DNA of 64,000 nucleotides from Megamerina dolium (GCA_963854835.1 OY978526.1:21978334-22042333); one strand, 5' to 3'; shown: positions 1 to 12,600, numbered from the stretch's first letter. Translations and numbers: made by a program. The notes: a model not told the origin generated them from the sequence alone.

Positions 1-44
1 GATCAGAAGTCCAACGCACTAACCCCTTAACTACTGCACCCACC
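1..44 (-). repeat. tRNA-derived SINE, 5' head fragment cut by window edge
   Basis: The reverse complement reads as the A-box-to-anticodon part of the SINE seen complete near 47.2 kb (GTTAGTGCGTTGGACTTCTG). The body would continue left of position 1. Too short to date or classify beyond the family. Confidence 0.7.
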
Positions 45-1890
45 TATGATGGACAGAATTTACTGAAATGCAGTAAAAGAGGAATTAATTCTATATCTAG
101 GTGGCATCACAATCTCTACAACATGAGCAGCAACATAACCAAATTTTTGCAAGTTGGCACTACTGTACAGAAGTCCGATGTACCAATCTCAGATGGAATG
201 AATTTAGATTTTCCAACATAGAATTTATGAATTACAGACACAAATAGTACATAGTCTCTTCATACATACGAAGAAATTGACCGATTTACATATGAAATTG
301 TTGTGTTTAGCCACTGGCTTTTAAGATAAAAATCCAACATTAACCATAATTTATAACAATAGACTTGAAGCCAAACATATTGTTGCTCTTCTCAATGTTG
401 CAGTTTTGATATAAAGAAAAAAAAAAACTACAACATGTTGCATACTTAATTGCAATTAATTTACCTACTTAATCACTTTGGTATAAACAAAAAAAGAAAA
501 AAATGCAAAAAAAAAAAACACCAACAAACAATTTTATATTAAATATGAAATTTCTATTGAGAAAAAAAAAACAACTCAGCCTAAGAAATTGCATGTTAAC
601 AAACAATTTAATCGTAAACCAATGAAAGACTCTATTCGTTAAAGCTGCGATCCACCTACATAATCATCATAAAATTCAAATAAAATATGCAATGACCTTA
701 AATGTGAGGAAAGATTTGGAATGAAAGTACTTATGCGTATCGTATATGGTGAACAAATGTTCGCCTACTCACCCAATGACTGATTTAGGCAAAATGTTTT
801 ACAACCAAAATATTGTAGTTATGCAATGTCAATGATATCTTCTCTTGTTGGCCGTATAAATTGTACACTTCAATTACATCTTATTACTTATTGTAGATAT
901 GAAATTTATAATTACTTAATAATGATACTGGCTCGTTTTTCATCATTTCTTGTATTGTATTAATTTTTCATCATTCAAATATTAATTAATAATTTTTGCA
1001 ATCCGAGTTTCACTTTTCAAGTAAAATAATTACAAACCAATTTCAAAACAATTGTTTACTAATGATGCATCAAATATGAGTACATACATTCCACAATATA
1101 CAATATAATACATAACTGTATGCAATGGATCATTTTTGCCCGAATATCACATGCGTATGAAGCAATCAATTATCAACAGCATGCACTTAATTAGTATGAA
1201 CAATTTTTCGTAATAATGCTATGAACTTTGATGTTGATTTTATGGCAGAATTATTATAAATAATGCACTGCATTGCATTAATATTTTAGTATTCATATGT
1301 GTACATTTTTTTTTTTTTTACTTCATTATACTGGTATATAGTTCATACTGCATAGATGCACAATGCATGAGTGCATTAAAAAGTACCCGGATTAACAAAG
1401 TATGAGTATATCTTATAAAAGGCTTACAAAATCTCTGACATTATTTCAGCTTGCTTTTAGCTTAATTAATATACTTCAAAGATTTATTTCCGCCGTCAGA
1501 ATATCAATAAAATTCTTCCCAAAATTATGGAGATGTATTCAATATATTCGCGATGTTGAAATAATTTCTCAATACTTATAATATTATGATGTTGTGAAAA
1601 AATACAGGTAAATCACAGATAATTATCATTTTCAAAAACAATTTCTATATTATTTACTTACTTTTGATTCTGTTTCAATCAGTTCAACTTAAGAAATTAA
1701 TAGATTTTATTCCGATTTGCAAAGGCTGCAAATGTAACTTTGTTTTGACATTTCAAGCAAACCCATCATTTCTGGCACAGACAAATACAAATTTATTTTT
1801 TCTGAGCGTTAACTTAAAAACTAGACACTCATCTTCTGTCGTAAAAAAAGCGAAATAACCATTGGTCAGTTTTGGAGTTTAGAAAATATT
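45..1890. other. AT-rich intergenic DNA, no gene seen
   Basis: Long A and T runs and no reading frame with recognisable protein content. The short open frame at 1664-1858 has no familiar motif and low-complexity composition; I treat it as chance. Confidence 0.6.
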
Positions 1891-1895
1891 CTTTT

Positions 1896-2110
1896 AGGTT
1901 AAGTTAGGTTAGGTTATGTGGCTGCCCTCTGTCTGAGAGGACACACTTAGGCCAGAAAGGCCCATTGTGATACCACCGAGCTTCTTTTCAAATGCTGTTG
2001 TGCGAGTTAAATTTGGACAGCATTAGAAGGGACCTACTTATTTTAGCCGGTTCCGAACGGCAGAACACTCGTGACATCACTTTTTCTGAGCTTTGCCGGA
2101 AGGTTATACG
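1896..2110 (-). mobile_element. SINE copy A, 3' half with TTAGG-like tail
   Basis: Matches the 3' half of the same SINE family (shared blocks GGCCAGAAAGGCCC, TAGCCGGTTCCGAACGGCAGA). Its 3' end in SINE sense is a short run of (AACCT), read on the + strand as GGTTAAGTTAGGTTAGG. The tRNA-like head is missing, so the copy is truncated on the right or broken by later rearrangement. Confidence 0.75.
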
Positions 2111-2534
2111 CTCGAGTTAACAATTCATTTTTGCTCAGAGTCAAACACGATATGTTAAAAAAAGTTGGAAAATTATTTAAATCAAAGACACTGTTTAAAA
2201 GTTGGGTTCATCATCACTGTTATTCACTCGCTAGCGCTAATTAGAAGTATCAAGCGTTGACAAATTCTCTAGTAAGTACGTAGTCCTTCCAACGGATGTT
2301 GCACTTTTCTTCACGTCGTCATCCTCTAGCTAGATCCGATAACAAAACCTTCTTTCATTAACTCTGCGGTGATCGAGCCAGCGTAACCACTACATTTTCG
2401 GTGGCCGCCACCAACGCAAATAAGTCCAAAGGTCATGACATGATGCGAGAGTTGTAGGCCGTGATTTTCATTCTTAGCTTAACTTCTCCATTGCTTAGGC
2501 CAAGGTAGAACTAATTTGCAAGAGTAATCCTTCA
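2111..2534. other. Unique-looking spacer between two SINE copies
   Basis: About 420 bp of more balanced base composition separate SINE copies A and B. No reading frame or recognised repeat; it may be an older transposon remnant. I cannot name it. Confidence 0.4.
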
Positions 2535-2838
2535 CAGTACTGTTGTGCGTGTTAAATTTTGGACAGTATTAGAAGGGACCTACTTATTTTAGCCGGTTCC
2601 GAACGGCAGAACCCTTGTGATATCACTTTTTCTGAACTTTGTCACAGAGTTCTTTCAGAAGCTTTTTCATGGCAAATTGTTACTGCCGTAAGAATTGCCA
2701 ATTGCTTGCAGACAGGTGGGTACCGTTCGAAAGAAAAATATTTTCGATATGAAATTTGTTATACTTCAGCCGAGGATCGGACCCACGACCTACAGGTCAG
2801 AAGGCTAACACACTAACCACTGAGCTACGGTACTCACT
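2535..2838 (-). mobile_element. SINE copy B with tRNA-like head
   Basis: On the minus strand it starts with a Pol III type head: an A-box-like segment (TAGCTCAGTGGTTAGTG) and a B-box-like segment (GGTCGTGGGTCCGATCC), followed by the body shared with the copies at 17.6 and 47.2 kb. The 3' end lacks the AACCT tail. An open frame across it (2559-2816) is an accident of the repeat. Confidence 0.8.
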
Positions 2839-3384
2839 TATAGGTGATACATGTCGATATATTACGGTCTATGCTGAATTTATTATGTCTAAAGCCCGAC
2901 TGAGAAGATCATATTAGATTATTGAGCATAAGCTTCAATCTTACGCATAATACGAACGATAAGATCTTATATGCGATGCACAAAAAACATATGTCCATGA
3001 TAGTTAAGATAAATAGTGGGGTCGCCTTTCTTGTTTATATATCAGAGGACACCAAATCACCGAAGATGCTTACATATAGCTCTTTCAAAAGTAGTTATTA
3101 TCCATTTTACTGCTTCGAAAGTGTACTCAAATCGTTAACATCACTTTCTGAAAAATTGTGTTAAATTAGTCGAACTTGGCATCGCGTTGTAAGTCATTGT
3201 ACCTTCTATCCATGAATCGTGTGGGAGGTTGTCGTGATTTTTCATTTGATTACGCCCGTTCTCAAAGTCACCATATGATTAATTCTGTGATTTATCAAAA
3301 ATAAAAAAAGACTGATGTTAAATGAATATGAGATCCATTTTTCTATGATAAGTGTAGGGTAGTATAATCTACTTTATCCACTAT

Positions 3385-3897
3385 CATCCACTATATTGCA
3401 CAAATCCTGGAAACTTTTCAAATTATTCTCATCTATGATTTAATTTAATTCACTTGAAAAGCACATCAGTCCTTTGCAGCAACATAATAATGTTATTTCA
3501 AATGTATATAAACATACTCGTGTACTAAAATGTCTCCAAAACATGTATCAATGTGAATGAGAACATTTTTTAAATGGCTATACACATTCATAGTCTAGCC
3601 AATTATGAGTAATCGGTATTTTGTAAGTATAAAGTGATACTTTCCCCTTCATCCACTATATTTCAGAAATTCTGGAAACTTTTCAAATTATTCTCATCTA
3701 TGATTTAATTTAATTTACTTGAAAAACACATCAATCCTTTGGATCAACATACAAATGTTATTTCAAATGTATATATACATAATCGTGTACCAAAATGTAT
3801 CCAAACATGTATCAATGTGAATGAGTACATCTCTTAAATGGCTATACACATTCATAATCTAGGCAATTATGAGTAGTCGGTATTTTGTAATTATAAT
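3385..3897. repeat. Tandem duplication of about 265 bp, AT-rich
   Basis: Two head-to-tail copies (about 3385-3633 and 3650-3897) share long blocks such as TTCTCATCTATGATTTAATT at 3426 and 3691. Differences are mainly scattered substitutions. No coding potential is visible. Confidence 0.85.
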
Positions 3898-5345
3898 TAA
3901 ATTATCCAAGTATAATGCAGAAAAATAAGAGAAACGTACCTAATAAAAAATTGTTGTAATAAATATAAATAAAATATAGAATAATATGCCGCCATATAAA
4001 TCTTTCGAGTACTAAGTATATGTACAATAAATGTATACATGATATTGTATGGTATTTACAAACAATACAATATTTATCACAGTGATTTATCATATGATTT
4101 GCGATTACAAAAAAAAAGAAGTATTGCCACAATCCCAAGATCATCAGCATTATTATGCTGTAAGCACAATGTGTTTTTTAGTTACTTTAATCACATTGAA
4201 TACCTATGAATATATGGATGCTACTTACATATTATACAATACTTAACAAAGAATTCATTAATAAGTATATTTTTCATTATAAGTTCATATATCTCGTATG
4301 AATATCATAGAATTGCAATAGGTAATATTATTCACGCATGGTACATATCATTATTAATTCAATACAATTTCATTTTGTCGTAAATATTTTGTAAGCAAAT
4401 AATCATTTGCTTGTAGGTACATCTGTTATGATGTTCCGGTAATTAAACACATTCCTTTATGCATACTTACATTCGCCGAAGATTAATCTGGTCAAGTTTT
4501 ACAATATTATTGTAATTATAATGGAGACGTGACTTTGATGTACATACATATTCGTACCTAAATACAAGTACTCGTATAATTGTGTAAAATACAGAAGAAG
4601 AAGACATGGCAATTTAAAAGTTAAACTTGAAACGAAAACCATGTGGCACATATGTACTCACATATGTATACATATGAATAGGTTTCTCTGTACCTGTACG
4701 CAATGGTCAAAGTAATTGCGCCACTACTACACACATACATCTATTTAGCTTATGAACCTAATTGTTCATAGTAAAAACATGAGTAGTCGTACGAGTATGT
4801 AGAAATTATTTTAAAAAAAAATTAACTTACTGTAAGTTTAATTGAAATGTTCTTGTTGTTAAATTTAATTGTTGTTCTTTATTAATTTATTTGTTGTTGT
4901 GTTTGTTACCAAATTATTTTTTTTTTCTCTCTCGGGCTGTTGGCTTATTGCATTTGTTTACTAATGCTTGCACAATTTCAAGTTTTCTCAAGCAAAACAA
5001 TTTTAGAGGTTATAACTTCAACCTCAAAAAAAAAAATTAAAGAAAAATATCCCAAAGTTGATCAAATTAAACGAATTTGTTGAAGAGACAAAATAACGAA
5101 TTATTTAATTATACTCGTACTTGCATTCTAGTTGAACTGGATTTGACGCTTTTCAAAAGTATTTGACTTAGGCAAATTAATTTGACTTAGTTGTTAACAA
5201 TTAATATGACTACACTAGTCAGGGTGAAATTTTCGCTTCATAAGAACTAGCAAGTACAAAAATCCAAACGAATATTAACAATTTCTCCGACTTATAAAAA
5301 ATTGAAAACAAAATAAAACAAGAAAAACAAAAGATTTTGTTATTG
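3898..5345. other. AT-rich intergenic DNA
   Basis: No gene or recognised repeat. Open frames at 3902-4150 (-) and 4049-4246 (+) overlap in opposite senses, are hydrophobic/low-complexity and match nothing I know. Confidence 0.5.
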
Positions 5346-5349
5346 AAAA

Positions 5350-5570
5350 TTGATTTGTTTTATTCAAAATAGTCCCCTACTGATTCAATACAACGATTTC
5401 CATGTGGCTTTTAATATTTGCGATTAATAAGTGCCTTTTAAAAGTCTTCTATGTCCACAAGAAGCTCTACTTTCATCGGAAAATTCATTTTTCGAAAAAG
5501 GTAAAAACCGCACGGTGCCAAATCAGACAAATACGAAGAATAGGAATACAAAAAATCGGTAACAAATATT
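5350..5570 (-). pseudogene. Mariner transposase 3' fragment (dead)
   Basis: The minus strand translates, with breaks, to the typical C-terminal part of a mariner-type transposase: a LAPCGFYLF-like stretch where an intact enzyme has the third catalytic aspartate (LAPCDF-YLF), then NFPMK and finally CIESVGDYFE. The aspartate is replaced by glycine and stops interrupt the frame. Only the end of the element is present. It belongs to a different lineage from the full copy at 8.1-9.3 kb. Confidence 0.65.
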
Positions 5571-5574
5571 GATG

Positions 5575-5995
5575 AACCTTTTAAAAAAAAAACAAAAATA
5601 ACGGTTTTCGGCTATTTTTGCCATCTTTCCTTGAATTTAGAAAGAAAACTGAGGATTATCGCAGAAATCTGATAGAGTAGTGGAAAATAGAATTTATGTA
5701 CTCTTATTCGAGAGAGATCATACTTTTTTTGTGGCGTTGTCACAGGAAAAAAATAAAATAAAAATGAGTAGATTGTCTCTGACGAATTAGATTAGTTAAA
5801 TTTAACGAATTTTGCGTCGATGAATTCGAATCTGTAGTCAGATAACTGCCATCACTCTCAGTTTTTTTTCCAACATCAAAAAACAATTTGTTTTGGATAT
5901 TTTTGTAGCGTTTTTCACAAAATCCATAAACATAAACTAGTTTGGTGCATCGGCTCAACATACTTTTTTTTTCTTGTGAGGTTACTAAAAAATCG
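5575..5995. repeat. Member of the inverted TTTCTTTCTAACCTC repeat family (degenerate)
   Basis: Contains the family hallmark TTAGAAAGAAAACTGAGG near 5640 and related arms towards 5990. Better examples are at 31.3-32.6, 48.0-48.6, 51.7-52.0 and 53.6-53.9 kb. Confidence 0.45.
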
Positions 5996-6290
5996 GAAAA
6001 TCTATAAGCCCAAGAATTGCTTCTAGAGCGAGATATATATGACCCGACCCCAATAATTCTTCTGTTCTAAAGTTACCCTACAAAATGATTTCAGTTGTAT
6101 AAAATCATCAATCTTGTAGGGAAGCTCCCTTAAGAGGTGGAGACAGTGGTAGGTATATTTGAAGGAAATATTTGCGATTCCTGGAAAATTATAGAACTTT
6201 TTTTCGATTTTCAACTCATTTTGTAGGGGATCCTCCCTCAGGAGTAAAAATAGGTAGTAAGTACATTTATAAAATTAGTTAAGTAGTAAA

Positions 6291-6510
6291 AATTGATCTT
6301 CTGATCTGTCGTGGGTCGTGGGTTCAATCCCCAACTGAAGCATACAAAATTTAATATCAATTCTTCCGGCAGTAACAATTTGTCATGGAAAAGCTCTGTG
6401 ACAAAGCTCAGAAAAAGTGATGTCACAAGTGTTCTGCCGTTCTGAACCGGCCCAATACTGTTCAAAATTTAACACGCACAGCATTACTGGAAGAGAACCT
6501 CACCCTTCGG
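6291..6510 (+). mobile_element. SINE copy, 5'-truncated
   Basis: Begins within the tRNA-like head (CTTCTGATCTG, then a B-box-like GGTCGTGGGTTCAATCCC) and runs through the family body, including the block around AACACGCACAGCATTACTGG. The A box and the AACCT tail are absent. Confidence 0.75.
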
Positions 6511-6689
6511 TGCTTATAAGTGCCCCATATATTTTTGGTTTTATTTTTTAGTAAAAATTAATGGTGATCGATCAAATAGTTCACGCGCCTAGGAAGCTTA
6601 TAAAAACGTAGATTTTGAAGGGGAGCCTTTTGGGAGATATATGGTAATTGAGTGCAGAAAAGTGCTGAAAGAACCTACTCAGTCATACA

Positions 6690-7680
6690 TTTTAAAGCGC
6701 AAGGTTAGCAACGAAATTCTAACTGATTGAATCAAACCAAATACCAGATTAAATTTGTCATTGAAAAAAAAAATGAATAAAAGTGAATTTCATGTTTTGA
6801 TAAAGCATTGCCTTATGATGAAAAAAAAAATACAATGGAAACCAAACAATGGCTTGATAAACATTATCCGGACTCTGCTCCATCGAGACAAATGGTAGAA
6901 AAGTGGATTGCTGTATTTAAACGTGGTCTGTTATTCCAGAAATTGAAGGTGCCGGAGCTAGCTGACATTGTAAAGATATCAGATGGTAGTGTTTTTACCA
7001 TTTTACACGAACATTTGGGTATGCGAAAGATCTGTGCAAAGTGAGTGCCACGTGAGCTCACAGTCGACCAAAACAAAACAGTCGTATCGATTCTTCAACG
7101 GAGTGTTTGGCGCTGTTAAACCGCAATAAAACCGATTCCATCACATATCGAATTCCATCGTCGATATGTGACAATGAATAAAACATGGCTTCACCATTAC
7201 ACACCACAATCCAATAACAATCAGCTGAGTGGACAGCAGTTAACGAATCGAATCCAGCAGCAACTATTAAAGTGAACTTTTGGACCGATTGAAGGCTGAA
7301 ATCGCAAGGAAACGGCCAAAATTTGTAAAAGCAAAAAGTGTTGTTTCATCAAGACAATGCACCGTGTCACAAATCGATGAAAATGATGGCAAAATTGAAT
7401 TAATTGGGCTTCGAATTGTTTCTCCTCCCACCGTATTCTCCAGATTTAGCCCCCAGCAAGTTTTTCCTGTTTTCGGATCTCAAGTGAATGTTTTCTGAAA
7501 AGAAATTTAAGTCCGATGATGCAGTCTGAATCGCTGAAACTGAGGCCTACTTTGATGAGAATGAGAAATCGTACTATAAAAGTGGTATCAAAAAGTTGGA
7601 AAATCGCTATACTCGTTGTATCGCCCTTGAAGGCAACTACGATATGTTGAATAATAAAATCGAGTTTTGTCAAAATTTTG
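6690..7680 (+). pseudogene. Mariner transposase relic, irritans-like, catalytically dead
   Basis: Broken frames spell recognisable mariner pieces in order: an N-terminal helix-turn-helix stretch (WLDKHYPDSAPS, WIAVFKRG), the second HTH (FTILHEHLGMRKICAK), VTMNKTWLHHYTP where VTMDETW is normal, then FHQDNAPCHKSMK and YSPDLAPSKFFLF. The first catalytic Asp is now Asn and the third is Lys; only the second Asp remains. About 50 codons between the first and second catalytic regions are missing and several stops interrupt it. No inverted repeats were located with confidence. Confidence 0.8.
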
Positions 7681-7689
7681 TTTTTTTCA

Positions 7690-8077
7690 TACTTTTCCTA
7701 CGGACTTATTGAATGGCCAGTTAAATGATACCAAATATGCAAGAAATGATAAATCTTATCTGCTGTATTTCTTTGTTCGGATGCCTGCATAATTCGAAAA
7801 ATCTTAGGTTATGTTCATAATAATTTTTAAATGTTTAAATGTAGAAATTAAGTGGAGAATTTCGATGGCTTTACTAAAAGGTTTTTTGAAACTCCAAGGA
7901 TGATTTTCTAATGTCTTGTATAATCATGCTGGTGCCTTCATATTCCAATAATTTAATTTCCAAGTCAAAAGATGGTATTGGCTATGAAGATTCCTAGATA
8001 TGTTGCCAGAATTAAAATGAGTCTTAACTATGATATTTGCAAAGGGATCTAGCTGTATTGCTTGATACATTTGACAT
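7690..8077. other. Spacer between two mariners
   Basis: No gene or repeat recognised. Confidence 0.4.
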
Positions 8078-9339
8078 ACATTCTGTCAAATACCCGGAAA
8101 TTTGAAATAAAACACAAACAACTTATCAATCATATAAATTTATTATATCCCCTTCAAAATAGGCCCCTTCTGAGGCAATACACTTCTTCCAACGAACAAT
8201 CCAATCATCGAAACACTTTTTAAAGCTATATTCTTCAATGCTCTCAAAACGGGTTCCACGAAGTGGTAATTTGAGTTTTGGAAACAGGAAAAAGTCACAC
8301 GGGGCCATATCTGGAGAGTACGGTGGTTGTTCGATGATATTTGTTGAATTTTTGTTCAAAAACTCGTTCACAATGATCGCTTTGTGCGCTGGTGCATTAT
8401 CGTGGTGCAAAATCCAACTGTTGTTCCGCCACAAATCTGGTCTTTTGCGACGAACATTCTCTTTCAAACGCCTCATAACGCCAAGATAATATTCTTTATT
8501 GACGGTTTGGCCCTCCGGTAAGAATTCCGAATGAACAACACCACGAATATCGAAGAACACGGTCAGCATCACCTTGATTTTCGATTTGCTTTGGCGCGGT
8601 TTTTTCGGTTTCGGCTCATTTTTGGCGCGCCATTCCGATGATTGTTGACTTGTTTGCATGTCGTACTCGAAAACCCATGTCTCGTCACCAGTTATGATGC
8701 ATTCGATGAACGTTGGATCGGAATTTACGCGTTCAAGTATGTCTTCAGCCACCTTACTGCGATTCACTTTTTGAAGAAAATTCAGATCTTTTGGCACCAA
8801 TCGCGCTGCGACTTTCCGCATACCCAAAACATCAACCAAAATATGACGAGCGGTCTCATGAGACATGTTCATTTCTTGGGCTATCTCTCGCAAACTATAA
8901 TGACGATTTTCGAGCACCATTTCCTTTGTTTTGTCGACGTTTTCTTCAGTTGAAGAGGTCGAAGGCCGTCCTGAATGTGGCAAATCGTTCACTTCTTCTC
9001 GCCCCTCTTTGAACGATTTATACCAATCGTAAACTTGAGTTTTCGACATGGTTGAATCACCAAATGTTTTTTTTTTCAACATTTCCAATGTTTTGGCACA
9101 AGAAATTTCGTTTGAAACACAAAATTTCACACAAACTCTTTGTTCGATATTTTTATCCATAGTAAAAATCGCAACGCACACAAAAGGTTGACTTGTTCCT
9201 AATAATAATAAAATAATAATATAATAAAAATTCACAGAATAGTGGCTGACAGTTGTGCCAACCTGGGAAAAAATTTTTTGAAATATTCTCAGAGGGAAAA
9301 TTAAAAATGAGAAATTCCGGATACTTATTTGACAGAGTG
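8078..9339 (-). mobile_element. Complete-looking mariner transposon, 1262 bp
   Basis: Terminal inverted repeats are readable: the left end begins CATTCTGTCAAATA..CCGGAA and the reverse complement of the right end begins CACTCTGTCAAATA..CCGGAA. Both ends are flanked by TA (8076-8077 and 9340-9341), the target duplication expected for the Tc1/mariner superfamily. The interior holds an uninterrupted transposase frame on the minus strand. It is the only mariner in the window without visible inactivating damage. Confidence 0.9.
8126..9160 (-). CDS. Mariner transposase (DD34D), apparently intact
   Basis: A cut-and-paste transposase of 344 aa, acting on the element's own inverted repeats. I take the ATG at 9160 (MDKNIEQR); the frame stays open upstream to 9235 but that stretch is hydrophobic filler close to the terminal repeat, and 344 aa is the usual mariner size. 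Seen in order: N-terminal HTH half with YDWYKSFKEGREE, the SGRPSTS linker, a second HTH (MSHETARHIL..LGMRK), then the catalytic triad: ITGDETWVF, HHDNAPAH, and YSPDMAPCDFFLF, with exactly 34 residues between the second and third Asp. It ends KKCFDDWIVRWKKC..YFEGD. The segment between RFESIEE and KKCFDDW looks shorter than I expect for the family, so a small in-frame loss is possible. Activity is not proven. Confidence 0.88.
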   Translation of the reverse strand: MDKNIEQRVCVKFCVSNEISCAKTLEMLKKKTFGDSTMSKTQVYDWYKSFKEGREEVNDLPHSGRPSTSSTEENVDKTKEMVLENRHYSLREIAQEMNMSHETARHILVDVLGMRKVAARLVPKDLNFLQKVNRSKVAEDILERVNSDPTFIECIITGDETWVFEYDMQTSQQSSEWRAKNEPKPKKPRQSKSKIKVMLTVFFDIRGVVHSEFLPEGQTVNKEYYLGVMRRLKENVRRKRPDLWRNNSWILHHDNAPAHKAIIVNEFLNKNSTNIIEQPPYSPDMAPCDFFLFPKLKLPLRGTRFESIEEYSFKKCFDDWIVRWKKCIASEGAYFEGDIINLYD

Positions 9340-9619
9340 TACACTATACTAACTTTCCTGCTAATATAATTATATGTATTTTCAATATTTATTTTAGATA
9401 ATGAAGCTGAGCTAGCAACATGTACTCGTACATACCTAATAAATAATTAGACTATAAATTGATACAACGAAATATATCATACATAGAAATATGATCACCA
9501 AAGAATCAGGAACATTTCACTTTATGCCGAAATTAATAAATATAATAAATATATGGCGTAATCTACGAATACACTCTTATAAAAAGTATCGAAAAGTTCG
9601 TTTAAAAACCTGCTCACAA

Positions 9620-12600
9620 ATGCACCAATGCTGTCAACTTAGTAGTATTTGCTTATTATTTTTAACACTGCTGGGTGAAGTAGCATGTAATCGTCCGCCA
9701 AGATTTGCAATTGATGGACAGTCAGAAATTGTTTTGCGTCTCAAAGAAAGTCCTGAGACTAAAGTTGGTTAGTTGGTTTCATATTGGTGTAACGTGAATG
9801 CGAACGCAAGAAATCAAAACAAAATATTTCATTACAGGTACGCTTATATATACACTGAAGGGATATGATCCTGATGATGATCCTTTAACATTTGGTAAAC
9901 GTTCATCGTATGACAGTGATATTATACAAATAGAAAATACTGGTACGAATGAAGCAAATGTCTATTTGGCTAAAGAATTGGATAGAGAGGTAATTATTTT
10001 CTGAATTATTTATTTGCTTAATAATGAATCGATGTCATTCCATTATATTATTCTGAAGACACAAGACGAATACTCCATAGTTTTAACACTCACCGATAAT
10101 CATTACAACGACTATAATTATGTGACACAGAGTTTTTTGCTTTTGGTCGAAGACATCAATGATAATGCACCCATATTTCTGCCGTATCAGAGCGCCATTG
10201 AGATACCCGAAAATAGTGCACCCGGCCTAATAACCTCCTTGGAGGCAACGGACGCCGATGAAGGTGCCTATGGGCAAGTGGTATATCATGTGCAAGAGCT
10301 GGAAGGTGATAATGATGTCTTCTCAATAACAACACACCAAGGCAAAGGTATTCTTCGACTTGTCGGCGATTTAGATTATGAAACGAAAAGCCTGTATCAA
10401 TTGCGTGTTTTGGCAATTGATCGTGCCAATCAGGGACCTGTGAATACCGGTACGGCAGCAATCCTAGTCAAAGTCACAGATGTCGAAGATCAACCGCCCG
10501 AATTTGTAGAGGTACAAGCCGTGGCACGTATACCGGAAGATGCACCGATCGGTACAAAAGTTTTACGCGTTCGAGCCATTGATGGTGATCGCGGTGTGAA
10601 TAATCGAATCGAATACAAATTGGAGCCAAATGAACTGTTCGATATTGATAAAACCATGGGCACCGTTTATACGATGCAAGAGCTCGATCGTGAAGATCCC
10701 ACTAATCAAGTGAATGGTGCATATATTTTGAAAATAACCGCTACTGAATTGTCCAAGGTACAGTGATTATTAATGTGAATGACTAATGAAACTCATCGAC
10801 CATGACATTTATGAGCATTACATGAGCAGCATGAGTAATTAAATTGTAATTTCATTTTTTTTTTCAGAATGCAGCCACGACAGCCGATTTAGAAGAGGTC
10901 AGAACGGAAGTGACAATTATCGTAACGGATGTAAATGATGAAATACCAAAATTCAGTGAAAACATTTATCGTTGTGAGATCAATGAAAATGCTCAGGAAA
11001 ATACTCCATTAAATTTTATCGATGAGAATGTCAAGAATTTTGTTTACGATCATGATGTCGGCATGAATGGAACATTTCGTTTATTTCTCGATCCACAAAA
11101 TGATATATTCGAAATTATGCCGGCCCTGGCTGTGAACGAAGCTAATTTTATGATTCGTGTCAAAAGATCAAAGGCGATAGACTATGAGAAAATCAAAGAG
11201 ATCAATTTTACACTGTTCGCCCGAGAGTTGGATGAGCCAGGTAGATGGAGGTAAGCGATACATTTAACATAAGTTCATACTTTGGAGAGTAGAATAAAAT
11301 ACGAATACGATCTTTGACAGCTCGGCACATGTGCAAATATTTATACGCGATCAGAATGATAATTTTCCAGAGTTTACACAGACAATTTATAACGCTTCGG
11401 TGGCGGAAAATAGTGAGGTGGGAACAGTTGTTACAAAAATCGAAGCTACCGATATTGATTCTGGTGATTATGGTACAACCGGCATACGATATCGCAATCT
11501 GAGAGGTGGCATTGGCAATTTGTAAGTGGAAATCAATGAGATATAGAGAACGTCTTAATTACTACTCCTATTTTTTAGACTTCATCTCAATCCAATAACT
11601 GGTGTAATAACAATTAAACAAGCCGGTGGACCAGCATTCGATCGTGAGATAATATCTCGACATTATCTGACTGTGGAAGCTATCGATAATATCGGTCTTG
11701 GCAATCGTAATACAGCACAAATAATCATCAACATACAGGACATCAATGATAATGCGCCCATCTTTCTGCAGCGCAACTATGAAGCAAAACTACTCGAAAA
11801 TAATGCCGAATTTGAGACGCCTCTCGTATTGGAAGCACGTGATGCTGATTTAAATGGCACGGAAAATAGTCAAATCACTTATGAAATCGTTGAAGGACTC
11901 TATCGCATGAATTTCTCTATCGATCCCAAATATGGAATAATACGTCCTTTGCACAGTTTTGATTATGAAGATCTTGTGGAGAATAATCGCAATAATCATG
12001 CATCGCATAAACATACAAAATTGAGCATTATCGAAATCGATCTTCTAGTACGTGCCAGAGATTCTGGCATACCGATGCTCTCAACTGTTGTCCCCGTTTT
12101 AATCTATGTGGAAGATGTCAATGATAATCCACCAATATTCCAGAGGAATTTCTATACAAAATCCGTGCCCGAAGATCTACCCGGTGGCAGCTCGGTACTG
12201 CAAGTGATGGCAATCGATCATGATGGTTCGTCACCAAATAACGTGATTGTCTATCGCATACAGAGGGGTGCAAGCGATAAATTTATTATAAATTCCGAGA
12301 CGGGTGTAATATCTGTATCACAGGGTGCTAGTTTGGATCCTGATTTAACGGAAAATAAACAAACCGTTTACACTCTGATCGTGGTATGTACGAAAATGGA
12401 ACTAGTCCTAGTTGGTTTGTAAATTTTAATCTGATTTTTAACAGCTCGCTTTTGATGGTGGTCTCGGAAATGCTCAACTAATGAATTCTGCTACTGTTAA
12501 TATCACCGTTAAAGATGTGAATAATAAAATGCCTGTGGTAAGTGGTTTACCACCAACGTTACGTGTAATGGAAAATACACCAGTCGGTACAACGGTATAT

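Noticed and set aside
8238..9012. Plus-strand open frames over the mariner (83-103 aa)
   Set aside because: Antisense shadows of the transposase gene.
9491..9619. Longer N-terminus for the cadherin from ATG at 9491
   Set aside because: It would place ~43 basic/mixed residues before the hydrophobic signal-like segment; the ATG at 9620 gives a proper signal peptide. Not excluded.
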